The translations under genes were made by a program, and so were the position numbers. A stretch of DNA of 64,000 nt from an uncultured Muribaculaceae bacterium (GTDB lineage: Bacteria > Bacteroidota > Bacteroidia > Bacteroidales > Muribaculaceae), in assembly GCA_910586565.1 (NCBI GenBank), contig CAJUIT010000009.1, positions 1 through 64,000 of the forward strand. Direction: 5' to 3'. Each line of letters starts with the position of its first letter. Within the stretch, counting starts at the first letter, position 1. Shown piece by piece: positions 44,190 through 52,594 of the stretch. The notes under the pieces are model-generated. The model searched no databases and had not been told where the DNA came from. It worked only from the letters and a program-made list of their open reading frames with translations.

Positions 44190-46568
44190 TTAGCGCAGGA
44201 ATTTGTCGGCGGTGAAATAGAGGCCGAAGGAAAGCCCTACGCCCCAGTTGCGGGCGGGATAGGAGAGGTAGTTCACATAGCCGCACACCGATGCAAAGGG
44301 GAGGTTGTAGACCAAATCGAGCTCACATGCAAACTCGGTGCGTGAGAACCAGTCGCCATAGTGTGCCCCGTAGCCTTCGGAATCCTGCAAAATCGGCCGG
44401 AACGGAAGGAACACATCGGCCGACAGGCGCACCTGTGCCCGCTGAAACGGTTTCCAGATGGGTGTGATGCCAACGGCTGCGAATGAATTGGCATGGAACG
44501 CCTTGTTGAACACATCTTCCATCGAGGAGGAGGGGGTGAACGACGGAGCGTTAACTATCGAGGCATAATAGGTATTGAGAAGCTTGCGGTTCGACAGCAA
44601 CACATCCATATCCAATCCCACTACAAAGCGGTTGCCGAGTGGGAAATATCTTTCGGCCCGCAATTCGGCCTGGAACCAATGCTGCCCGGTGCTGTAGCGT
44701 GCCGGTTCACGGTCGGGGCGGTTGCGGCGATGATGATAGCGCCCGAGGGTCTGCATCACCGTGAGATTCATGAAGGAGCCCTCCGACGGGAAGCTCACCT
44801 GGTCGAGTGTGTTGAACTCGAGTTTGGCGATTGCCTGCCCGAGGTCCATTTTCGTTTCCTCGGGCGAGGAATCGAGAAAATCGGCACGGTCGTTGGAGTA
44901 GAACCGGTTGCAGCTGCGCCCCCCGCTCACCCCAATCATCGCCTTTCCGCGACGGCCAACGGCCCAAGCGTAGCTCAGGCGGGCAAACACGTCGTAGCTT
45001 GAGATGAATGCAGGCGAATTATCCTGAAAAAACAGTTTGTCGTTCTCGTAGTATTTCTGGCGCGAGTAAACTCCGGTGAGTTCAAGCGCCGAGGGGATAG
45101 TGTTGGTGAGATTGATTGTGCCGTCGAACTGAGCCGCCATGTAGCTTTGGCCAATCCACCCCATCAGCCTCGTTGACCATGAGCCGAACGACATGCTTGA
45201 ATAGCTTGCCGACAGGAATATCATCGAGTTGATTGAGGAGGTGAGGAATCCACCTGCCCCGAGGGCGAAATTGTTTTTGGGGTCGGCCTGCAAATCAAGG
45301 AGAAACAGCCCCGTGGAGTCGTTGTAGTGGGCCTGCGGGAAAAGATTACGCAGTTTCCCGGGGGTGAGCGCACGGTAGTAGGCCATGCGCGCCTTATCGA
45401 TGCCGAAAGTATCGGCTTTCTGTTTGCTGCTGTCGAAAAGACGGGTGAGGTATTCGTTTTGAGAAGGGGTTCCTCCGGTCACGCTCACCGAATCGAAGCG
45501 CACGTATGGAGTGGCCGACTTGAACACGGCACGCCGCAAACGACGCGTCTCGGCGGGGATGCGGGCCGTCACACGGTGCTCAATCGAATCCATCATCTCC
45601 ATCGCACGGTCGTAGCCCTTGCGATAGATTTCACGCGCCTTGCCGAAATCGAGCAACGAGAATTCACTCACATCAACGTGAATCTTTATCCCCTCGCGCT
45701 CGGGCAAATCGTAGTCGTTGTTCTGGATAATCATGTTTTCGAGCTGCGTGACAATGCCGTTGGATGGGGGTGCATTCTCGGCATGCACATCAACCCCAAT
45801 CATGATGCCGGGGGCAAAATCCTCACGCATCACATCAACAGGGAAATTATCATAGATACCTCCGTCGTAGAGTTCTACCCCGTCAATTTTAATCGGCTCG
45901 AACACAGCCGGGAAGCTCATCGAAGCACGTATGGCATCGGAAAGCATGCCGCCGCGGCACACCACCTTGTGCTTGTGGATAACATCGGAAGCCACACATC
46001 TGAACGGCACGAACAGCTTGTCGAAATCGCCGCCACATTGCGCGGTGTAGCCGGCAAAAAGATCCATGAAGGCAAAATTCATGGGGAGGGGTGAAATGAG
46101 GCTCGAGGGCATCAGTCCGCCCGACGCCACCGAGTCGGTCTTGCCGACGTTGATGTTAAGATGGGCAAACGCCGGGGTTTGCGGCTGTTTCAGAAAATAA
46201 TATGTGAGATTGGGGTCGATTTGCCCTGTTGACCAGCTCGCGAAACTTTTCGACAATATCAGCTCCATCATCTCGGCAGGAGTGTAGCCGGCGGCATACA
46301 AGCCCCCCACTATCGCCCCCATCGAGGTGCCGGCCACAAAATCGATTGGTATATTGTGGTCCTCGAGCGCCTGAATAACGCCAATGTGCGCAATTCCCTT
46401 GGCACCCCCGCCACTCAACACCAAACCTACCGACACGGGATAATCCGCATCGGCTGCAACGGAAACACTGTCGGGCAACGCAACGGCAGCAGTTTCATCT
46501 GTCGCCGCGGCAACCGCAACCTGCATGGTAGCAAGCAGCAGAGCCGCAGCCCACATCCTCAATTTCAT
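44190..46568 (-). CDS. Patatin-like phospholipase fused to an outer-membrane beta-barrel (type Vd-like)
   Basis: A 792-aa protein starting at ATG 46568 with signal peptide MKLRMWAAALLLATMQVAVA. The patatin domain (about 45-350) has the oxyanion loop GGGAKG (53-58), nucleophile Ser82 in GTSMG and Asp235 in DGGIYDNFPVDV. After a POTRA-like segment (about 385-460) comes a 16-strand-type barrel of the BamA/TpsB superfamily ending LSFGLYFTADKFLR. The order signal, patatin, POTRA, barrel is that of PlpD-type (type Vd) autotransporters. Lipase activity and release at the surface are inference from that architecture. The gene stands alone. Confidence 0.9.
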   Translation of the reverse strand: MKLRMWAAALLLATMQVAVAAATDETAAVALPDSVSVAADADYPVSVGLVLSGGGAKGIAHIGVIQALEDHNIPIDFVAGTSMGAIVGGLYAAGYTPAEMMELILSKSFASWSTGQIDPNLTYYFLKQPQTPAFAHLNINVGKTDSVASGGLMPSSLISPLPMNFAFMDLFAGYTAQCGGDFDKLFVPFRCVASDVIHKHKVVCRGGMLSDAIRASMSFPAVFEPIKIDGVELYDGGIYDNFPVDVMREDFAPGIMIGVDVHAENAPPSNGIVTQLENMIIQNNDYDLPEREGIKIHVDVSEFSLLDFGKAREIYRKGYDRAMEMMDSIEHRVTARIPAETRRLRRAVFKSATPYVRFDSVSVTGGTPSQNEYLTRLFDSSKQKADTFGIDKARMAYYRALTPGKLRNLFPQAHYNDSTGLFLLDLQADPKNNFALGAGGFLTSSINSMIFLSASYSSMSFGSWSTRLMGWIGQSYMAAQFDGTINLTNTIPSALELTGVYSRQKYYENDKLFFQDNSPAFISSYDVFARLSYAWAVGRRGKAMIGVSGGRSCNRFYSNDRADFLDSSPEETKMDLGQAIAKLEFNTLDQVSFPSEGSFMNLTVMQTLGRYHHRRNRPDREPARYSTGQHWFQAELRAERYFPLGNRFVVGLDMDVLLSNRKLLNTYYASIVNAPSFTPSSSMEDVFNKAFHANSFAAVGITPIWKPFQRAQVRLSADVFLPFRPILQDSEGYGAHYGDWFSRTEFACELDLVYNLPFASVCGYVNYLSYPARNWGVGLSFGLYFTADKFLR

Positions 46569-46804
46569 CAATATTTTCTCTCTTAAACAGTTAAACGCTA
46601 TGAAAACGAACCGATGCAAATGCCGGCAAGCCAATGCACCATCCGTTTCTCTAAGAAACAAACCTGTGTCGATGGTGGTTCACAGCCTCCTGCACAGCTT
46701 GTTCATTCCTCAAAATTAAGCAAATTTTCAATGCGGCGGGGAGTTAAATATCTGTTTCAAATTATTTTTACGAACTAACAGGCAATTAATCAGATAATAT
46801 TACC
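46569..46804. other. Intergenic stretch with the patatin promoter
   Basis: On the minus strand TAATTTTG (46711-46718) is a perfect -7 box for the patatin gene with a leader of about 136 nt. No -33 element stands out. No gene is visible. Confidence 0.45.
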
Positions 46805-46885
46805 TATATTTGTGGATGTAAAGCGCGGCAAGGCGCCTTTCCGCGCTGTTTGCAACCGACCCGGAGGGGAGGATGCAAACAGCGC
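46805..46885 (+). promoter_or_regulatory. DUF805 promoter -7 box and structured leader with two alternative hairpins
   Basis: TATATTTG (46805-46812) sets a start near 46819. Hairpin 1: AGCGCGG (46822-46828) with CCGCGCT (46841-46847), loop containing the palindrome AAGGCGCCTT. Hairpin 2: GCGCTGTTTGCA (46843-46854) with TGCAAACAGCGC (46874-46885), perfect 12 bp. The two share bases 46843-46847 and cannot form together. The leader continues about 84 nt to the ATG. This layout suggests RNA-level control. Confidence 0.55.
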
Positions 46886-46968
46886 CCTCAGCCCCGGCGG
46901 CAGCAAGAAGCCACAACCGCATTCAAACGGCACTTAAATTTTTCAATCACTTTAAACATATTCTTGTT

Positions 46969-47358
46969 ATGGAAAATTATCAGCAGCAGGGCTACAACCC
47001 TCAAATGCCCAATCCCGAAACATCCTATCTCGGATTTGTGGATGCGGTTAAAATCTGTTTCAACAAGTATGCCGACTTCAAAGGCCGTGCAACCCGCGCC
47101 GAATACTGGTGGTGGTATCTGTGCACCGTTCTGGTTAGCCTCGTTCTCGGTTGGATTCCCTTCCTTGGTTGGGCTGTTTCAGTAGCTCTGCTCGTTCCCA
47201 CTCTCGCCGTTAGCTGGCGTCGTATGCACGACATAGGCAAAGGTGGAGGTTGGTGGTTCATCAACTTCATTCCCCTGGTAGGCTGGATTCTCTGGATTGT
47301 TTGGTGCTGCCAGCAGTCGGAACCCATGCCCAACCGCTTCGGTCCCCGCCCCTGCTAA
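46969..47358 (+). CDS. DUF805 family small membrane protein
   Basis: A 129-aa protein starting at ATG 46969 (MENYQQQGYNPQMPN). After a short Gln/Asn/Pro-rich head, it has the DUF805 motif FKGRATRAEYWWWYL and three to four membrane helices, with the RRMHDIGKGGGWWF loop. Family function is unknown. Translation may be controlled by the structured leader. The upstream in-frame ATG (46873) lies inside hairpin 2 and is rejected. Confidence 0.9.
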   Translation: MENYQQQGYNPQMPNPETSYLGFVDAVKICFNKYADFKGRATRAEYWWWYLCTVLVSLVLGWIPFLGWAVSVALLVPTLAVSWRRMHDIGKGGGWWFINFIPLVGWILWIVWCCQQSEPMPNRFGPRPC

Positions 47359-47379
47359 CCCCTTTTAATAAAAACATTT

Positions 47380-47416
47380 CAAGGCGGTGTGTCAATGACA
47401 CACCGCCTTGTTTTTA
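47380..47416 (+). terminator. Terminator after DUF805
   Basis: CAAGGCGGTGTGTCA (47380-47394) pairs with TGACACACCGCCTTG (to 47410), followed by TTTTTA. Confidence 0.88.
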
Positions 47417-47424
47417 TCTATATG

Positions 47425-47554
47425 GAGAGGGCGCTGTCAGAATGGCTTGGATGGTAGGAGCTTGTGGGTGAGGTCGATGGAAGCGTACTGAAGTACGTGA
47501 CCGAGACCGAATCCCGCAAGCGACGACCCAGACGAGCCGTTATGACACACCCTC
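47425..47554. repeat. 130-bp near-self-complementary element (MITE- or REP-like)
   Basis: The ends GAGAGGGCGCTGTCAG.ATGGCT and AGCCGTTATGACACACCCTC are imperfect inverted repeats. Nested inside, GCTTGTGGG pairs with CCCGCAAGC, GGTC with GACC, and the centre is a small palindrome GTACTGAAGTAC. The whole stretch can fold as one long hairpin. No reading frame of note. Confidence 0.55.
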
Positions 47555-47593
47555 TTGTTTTAATCCGAATTCCTACGAAGCTATTGGTATGAA

Positions 47594-49264
47594 TCAGGAG
47601 TAGAGGTAGCGCTTGATTGATTTTTTCGGGGTTTTCTCGAACTCGTGGGGGATGAGCTGGATGCGGTCGATTTTTTCGTAGGGTGCAACAAGGGTGTTGA
47701 GCTCCACGCGGTTGCGCTCCATCACCTCCGTGAGCTGACTCACCTCAATGCCATCGGCATCCATGCGCTCATAGTCGGGATAGATAATGGCAGTGAGCCC
47801 TTTGCCGCGCTCAACAACCAAGCTTTCGTTGACGTAGGGCATATTGTTTAGTTTTGCTTCAATCTCCTCGGGATAGATATTCTGACCCGATGCACTGAGA
47901 ATCATCGTTTTGTAGCGGCCTTTAATAAATAGAGTGCCGTCGGGGGTGCGGGTTCCCATGTCGCCGGTGTGGAGCCATCCATCCTCGTCGATTGTGGCGG
48001 CGGTGGCATCGGGATTCTTATAGTAGCCTTTCATGCGGTCCTGACCGCGCACGCAGATTTCTCCCGGAATGGTTTCGGGGTCGTCGCTTACGATTTTCGA
48101 CTCCATGCATGGCAGGGTGCGCCCGCAACTTGTGGGGCGGAATTCGCGCCAGGGGGTGTAGCTGATGAGCGGGGCACACTCTGTCATGCCATATCCCACG
48201 GTGAAGGGGAATTTGATTTTATAGAGGAACGACTCAACCTCGCTGTTGAGGGGAGCACCCCCGATGATAACCTCCTCGAAAGCTCCGCCAAACGCCTCAA
48301 CAAGCTTGTTGCGTATCTTCGCATAGATAGCACCGTCGATAAACGGCACAGCGAGCGCCCAACGGATTGCACGTCGCGTTATCATCGGCACAATCTGCTT
48401 GCGGTAGATTTTTTCAAGAATAAGTGGCACGCACACAACCAGATTAGGTTTCACCTTTTCCAAGGCAGCCAGCAGCAGGCGCGGCGTGGGCGTTTTGCCA
48501 AACACGGTGATGAATGTGCCTGTTGCGAGAGGCACAAGCATGTCGAACGCGCACCCGTAGGCATGAGCAAGCGGCAGGAACGACAGCGCGCGCGACCCTT
48601 CGTAGTGCAATCTCGACTCGATGCCGAACACCACATTGCCGCAAATATTGTCGTAAGTCAGCATCACCCCTTTGGAGAATCCCGTGGTGCCGGAGGTGTA
48701 GTTTATGATAGCCGTGGCGTTGCGGTCGACATCGGGATAGTTTATATTTTCGGGATTGAAACCACTCTTATAGACCGATCGGAACCGGCGCGTGAGATTG
48801 CGGATTACACGCTCCACGGCAGCCTCCCCTTTTTGAGTGCGCTCGGCGAGCACCTGACGTGTTTCCAGCGAAATCACAGCCTTGAGGTTCGGCATCTGGT
48901 CGAAATCGTAGGTTTCCCAAATCGACTGGCTCACAAACAACACCGTTGCATCAGAGTGATTGATGATGTGTTGTGCGTCGTGAGCATTGAAATCGGAGAG
49001 AATGGGAACAATTGTGGCACCATAGGTAATTGTGCCCATGAAAGTAATGACCCACGTAACAGAGTTTTTACCCACCATCGCCACCTTGTCGCCCGGCTTC
49101 ACGCCGATGAGCTGATAGAACAGATGGATGCGGGCAATGCGTCGGGCAAACTCTCCATAACTAAGCACGTCGTCGGAGCCATATTCGGTGAGAGCGGGTA
49201 AATCCCAGTTGCTTCGGAAGCTGTTTTGATAAACTTTGAGTATATCCTGATCGTAGTAAGTCAT
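47594..49264 (-). CDS. Long-chain acyl-CoA synthetase (AMP-forming)
   Basis: A 556-aa ANL-superfamily enzyme that activates fatty acids with ATP and CoA. The P-loop motif is YTSGTTGFSKGV; other core motifs are GYGMTECAP and WLHTGDMGT; the A10 lysine is in KTPKKSIKRYLYS at the C terminus. The N terminus has no signal peptide. It would feed exogenous or recycled fatty acids into lipid synthesis. A well-formed promoter lies at 49335-49365. Confidence 0.93.
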   Translation of the reverse strand: MTYYDQDILKVYQNSFRSNWDLPALTEYGSDDVLSYGEFARRIARIHLFYQLIGVKPGDKVAMVGKNSVTWVITFMGTITYGATIVPILSDFNAHDAQHIINHSDATVLFVSQSIWETYDFDQMPNLKAVISLETRQVLAERTQKGEAAVERVIRNLTRRFRSVYKSGFNPENINYPDVDRNATAIINYTSGTTGFSKGVMLTYDNICGNVVFGIESRLHYEGSRALSFLPLAHAYGCAFDMLVPLATGTFITVFGKTPTPRLLLAALEKVKPNLVVCVPLILEKIYRKQIVPMITRRAIRWALAVPFIDGAIYAKIRNKLVEAFGGAFEEVIIGGAPLNSEVESFLYKIKFPFTVGYGMTECAPLISYTPWREFRPTSCGRTLPCMESKIVSDDPETIPGEICVRGQDRMKGYYKNPDATAATIDEDGWLHTGDMGTRTPDGTLFIKGRYKTMILSASGQNIYPEEIEAKLNNMPYVNESLVVERGKGLTAIIYPDYERMDADGIEVSQLTEVMERNRVELNTLVAPYEKIDRIQLIPHEFEKTPKKSIKRYLYS

Positions 49265-49334
49265 GTTTGCTGATTTAACGGTTAGAGGGTGCGTAAGCCT
49301 GCCGCAACGATGCGACTAAAAAGCTTAGAGATAG

Positions 49335-49365
49335 CAAATGTAGGCATTTCAGCGTTTACAACAAA
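49335..49365 (-). promoter_or_regulatory. Promoter of the acyl-CoA synthetase gene
   Basis: Minus strand TTTG (49362-49365), 19 bp, TACATTTG (49335-49342). Both elements match consensus. Leader about 64 nt. Confidence 0.7.
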
Positions 49366-49451
49366 TTAATCGGGCTGTTTAGTTTGTGGTCGGTTTAAAA
49401 ACAAGCATGAACCAGTGGTGAAAAGAATTAGAGGGTGAAGTCATCTCTAAG

Positions 49452-49482
49452 TTGTATAAGGTGGAAATAGTTTGTAACTTCG
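49452..49482 (+). promoter_or_regulatory. Promoter of the porE operon
   Basis: TTG (49452-49454), 20 bp, TAACTTCG (49475-49482), one mismatch from the -7 consensus. Leader about 90 nt. The rest of the 49265-49577 gap holds the divergent acyl-CoA synthetase promoter and nothing else I can support. Confidence 0.6.
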
Positions 49483-49577
49483 CACAATTAATGCAGCTGT
49501 AAATGCGTTTTATCTTTTAAGCAGGCACACATGCGCGCACCCGATGCGCAGCCGGCAAAAAGCAGTTGATAAACCCT

Positions 49578-51557
49578 ATGACATTCAAGAACTTCATCTA
49601 CATAATTATTCTCACCATAGCAGCCGCCACATTGGGTGGATGCCGCGGTGCGAAACTTTCGGTTGCCAACGAGCAGTTTGAACGCGGCGAATATTTCGAC
49701 GCGCAGAAAACCTACCGCAAGGTCTACAACAAACTCACAAAAAAAGAGCAGCGCCTCGAGCGCGGAGGCGTGGCCTACCAGATGGGGCTGTGCTACGACA
49801 AGCTCGGCATGTCGGCCCGCGCGTCGTCGGCATTTGCCAACGCCATCCGCTATGGCCACCCCGACAGCACCGCATTGCTGCTGATGGGGAAATCGCTCCA
49901 GGCCGAAGGTAAATATGCCCAGGCACAGAAAGCCTACGAAGAATATCTGCAAAAAGACCCCACCTCGGCTTTGGCCGAGAACGGTCTGGCCGGATGCCGG
50001 TTTGCACTCGCCCAAAAAGGGAAGCCCACACGCTACGTGGTGAAGAACGCAAAACTGTTCAACTCGCGGCGAGCCGATTTCTCCCCCATGTTCATCGACC
50101 CGGCGGCTGCCGACGTGCTCTATTTTACCACCACCAACGAAAAGGTGAGCGGCTCACGCAAAAGTGAAATCACGGGCATGAAAAAGGGGGATATATGGAT
50201 GGCACGCCAGAACGAAAAGGGTGAATGGCAGCGTCCCGAACCTGTGGAAGGTGAACTCAACAGCGAGCTCGACGAAGGGATTATCTCATTCTCCCCCGAC
50301 GGCTCCACGATGTATCTCACCAAAGCGCGTCGCGAACCCAACGCCAACACCGGTGTGGAAATCTACACCTCACAGCGATCCGATGCCAAATGGAGTGCCC
50401 CTGTGAAATATGAAATCACCGCCGACACCATTTCGAGCTACGGCCACCCGGCCGTGTCGCCCGACGGCAAATGGCTCTACTTCACATCCGACATGCCCGG
50501 CGGCTCGGGGGGTAAAGACCTCTGGCGCGTGAACCTGCGCGAACGCCAGGGCTCTCTCGAAAACCTCGGTGAGTTCATCAACACCCCCGGCGACGAGATG
50601 TTCCCCTTTGTGCGCACCGACTCGATTCTCTATTTCGCCTCCAACGGCCACCCGGGATTCGGCGGCCTCGACATTTTCAAAGCCACCCTCACAAAATCGG
50701 GTGGTTGGAAAGTTGAGAACATGGGGCAGCCCGTCAACTCGTCGGCCGACGATTTCGGCATCACCTTCGGCAAGGGGGAGAGCGGATTTTTCAGCTCCAA
50801 CCGCACCGACGGCCGCGGCTACGACCACATCTACTCATTCATCCTCCCCGACCTCGAAATTTGGATTTCGGGATGGGTGCTCGATAAGGATGAGGAGCCG
50901 GTGCCCAATGCCGTTATCCGCATCGTGGGGAATGACGGCTCCAACCAGAAAGCGGTTGCCAAACCCGACGGCTCGTTCCGCTTCCCGCTGCAACGCGGCA
51001 TCAGCTACGTGATGCTTGCCGGAGCAAAAGGCTACCTCAACGCCAAGCAGGAGTTCACCAGCGACACTGCCGAAGAGGATGCCGAATATGGCGTCGACTT
51101 TATTCTTGCCTCTATCAACAAGCCGGTAGTGGTCGACAATATTTTCTACGACTTCGACAAAGCCACCCTGCGCCCCGAATCGAAAACCGCACTCGACGAG
51201 CTGGCTCAGGTGCTCCGCGACAACCCCAACGTCACCATCGAGATGGCCTCGCACACCGACCGCTGGGGCTCCGAAGCCTATAACATCGACCTTTCGGGGC
51301 GACGGGCAAAATCGGTTATCGACTATCTGATTTCGGTAGGCATCAAAGCCGACCGCCTGCAAAGCCAGGGCTACGGCAAAAGCCGCCCCAAAACAATCAC
51401 CAAGAAGCTCGCGCGCATCTATCCGCAGTTCAAGGAGGGTGATGTGCTCACCCCCGAATATATCGAGGCGCTGAGCGAGGAAGATCAGGAAGTTGCCGAC
51501 CAGATTAACCGCCGCACCGAATTCCAGGTGCTTTCAATTGACTATCAGATGTATTGA
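49578..51557 (+). CDS. porE: PorE-like OmpA-family lipoprotein (TPR, propeller, CarbD, OmpA)
   Basis: A 659-aa protein starting at ATG 49578 with lipobox TLGGC (Cys22). In order: TPR-like helices (about 25-145), a PD40/WD40-like beta-propeller (about 165-395, repeated SPDGSTMYLTK, SPDGKWLYFTSD, FFSSNRTDGRGYD), a carboxypeptidase-regulatory-like beta sandwich (about 405-490, SGWVLDKDEEPVPNAVI), and an OmpA_C peptidoglycan-binding domain (about 510-659, MASHTDRWGSEAYNIDLSGR). This is the PorE architecture; PorE ties the T9SS to peptidoglycan. The earlier TTG start is not needed. The GSCFA gene follows with almost no gap. Confidence 0.9.
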   Translation: MTFKNFIYIIILTIAAATLGGCRGAKLSVANEQFERGEYFDAQKTYRKVYNKLTKKEQRLERGGVAYQMGLCYDKLGMSARASSAFANAIRYGHPDSTALLLMGKSLQAEGKYAQAQKAYEEYLQKDPTSALAENGLAGCRFALAQKGKPTRYVVKNAKLFNSRRADFSPMFIDPAAADVLYFTTTNEKVSGSRKSEITGMKKGDIWMARQNEKGEWQRPEPVEGELNSELDEGIISFSPDGSTMYLTKARREPNANTGVEIYTSQRSDAKWSAPVKYEITADTISSYGHPAVSPDGKWLYFTSDMPGGSGGKDLWRVNLRERQGSLENLGEFINTPGDEMFPFVRTDSILYFASNGHPGFGGLDIFKATLTKSGGWKVENMGQPVNSSADDFGITFGKGESGFFSSNRTDGRGYDHIYSFILPDLEIWISGWVLDKDEEPVPNAVIRIVGNDGSNQKAVAKPDGSFRFPLQRGISYVMLAGAKGYLNAKQEFTSDTAEEDAEYGVDFILASINKPVVVDNIFYDFDKATLRPESKTALDELAQVLRDNPNVTIEMASHTDRWGSEAYNIDLSGRRAKSVIDYLISVGIKADRLQSQGYGKSRPKTITKKLARIYPQFKEGDVLTPEYIEALSEEDQEVADQINRRTEFQVLSIDYQMY

Positions 51558-51568
51558 TTGAACGCATC

Positions 51569-52546
51569 ATGTTTCAAACCGAAGTTAGAATCGACAGTCG
51601 GCCCGGCTTGATTGCCCACACACAAAAAATGTGGACCATCGGCTCATGCTTCGCCGATGAAATCGGGAGCCGGCTGGCCGACAGACTGTTCGACATACGT
51701 GTGAACCCGATGGGCACCCTCTATAACCCGGTGTCGGTGGCGCGTGCGCTCGACCGCATCATCACCGGCCGCACCTACAATGCCGACTCGCTGTTGGAGC
51801 ACAACGGGCTGTGGCATTCGCCCGACTTCCATTCCGACTTCTCGGGTGAGAATGCAGCAGAAGTGCTCGCCCGCATCAACAATACCGTCACCACGCTTGC
51901 CGCCGAACTCCCCCGGCTCAACACGCTGATGGTGACCTTCGGCTCGGCCCGCATGTTTGTCGACCGTGCCACGTCGCAACCCGTGGCCAACTGCCACAAA
52001 CTGCCCGCATCGCAATTTGAAGTACGCGACCTCACCGTCGATGAAATCGCCCCGCTGTTCGGAGCGCTCATCGGTCGCCTGCGCGCCGTGGCGCCGCAAC
52101 TGCAACTGATTTTCACGGTGAGCCCAATCCGCCACGTATCCTACGGCATGCATGCCGACCGCCTGAGCAAGGCCACATTGCTGTTGGCTGTCGACAGAAT
52201 TTGCCGGGAGAATGACGGATGCCTCTATTTCCCCGCCTACGAAATCATGAACGACGAGCTGCGCGACTACCGTTTCTACGCCGCCGACATGATTCACCCC
52301 TCACAAGTGGCGTGCGACCACATCTACAGCCGCTTTGCCCAAACATTCTTTTCCCCTCCCACAACGGCTCTCGCCAACGAGTGCGAACGGTTCACCCGCC
52401 GCATCGCTCACAGGCCGCGCACCGAGGCAGGGCGCATCGAGCAGGCTCAGGCTATCGGCCGCCTTGCCTCCGATTTGTGCAACCGTCACCCCGAACTCTC
52501 ACCGGCTGTCGACCGCTTGCACCTCTCCCCCGTCAAAGGCAGCTGA
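51569..52546 (+). CDS. GSCFA-domain protein
   Basis: A 325-aa protein with the diagnostic motif TIGSCFADEIG near the N terminus, and the further blocks NPMGTLYNP, FTVSPIRH and HPSQVACDHIY. GSCFA proteins belong to the SGNH hydrolase group; the actual reaction is not known. The ATG at 51569 lies 11 bp after the porE stop (an overlapping TTG exists at 51554). It is followed 48 bp later by murF-alr. This order is typical for Bacteroidales. Confidence 0.92.
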   Translation: MFQTEVRIDSRPGLIAHTQKMWTIGSCFADEIGSRLADRLFDIRVNPMGTLYNPVSVARALDRIITGRTYNADSLLEHNGLWHSPDFHSDFSGENAAEVLARINNTVTTLAAELPRLNTLMVTFGSARMFVDRATSQPVANCHKLPASQFEVRDLTVDEIAPLFGALIGRLRAVAPQLQLIFTVSPIRHVSYGMHADRLSKATLLLAVDRICRENDGCLYFPAYEIMNDELRDYRFYAADMIHPSQVACDHIYSRFAQTFFSPPTTALANECERFTRRIAHRPRTEAGRIEQAQAIGRLASDLCNRHPELSPAVDRLHLSPVKGS

Positions 52547-52594
52547 CTGCCTGGCTCCACACAACATTCCTACCTTTTTACTCATCATGGTAAA

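Noticed and set aside
46873..46968. Upstream ATG extending the DUF805 protein by 32 residues
   Set aside because: The extension does not match the family and the ATG lies inside the leader hairpin.
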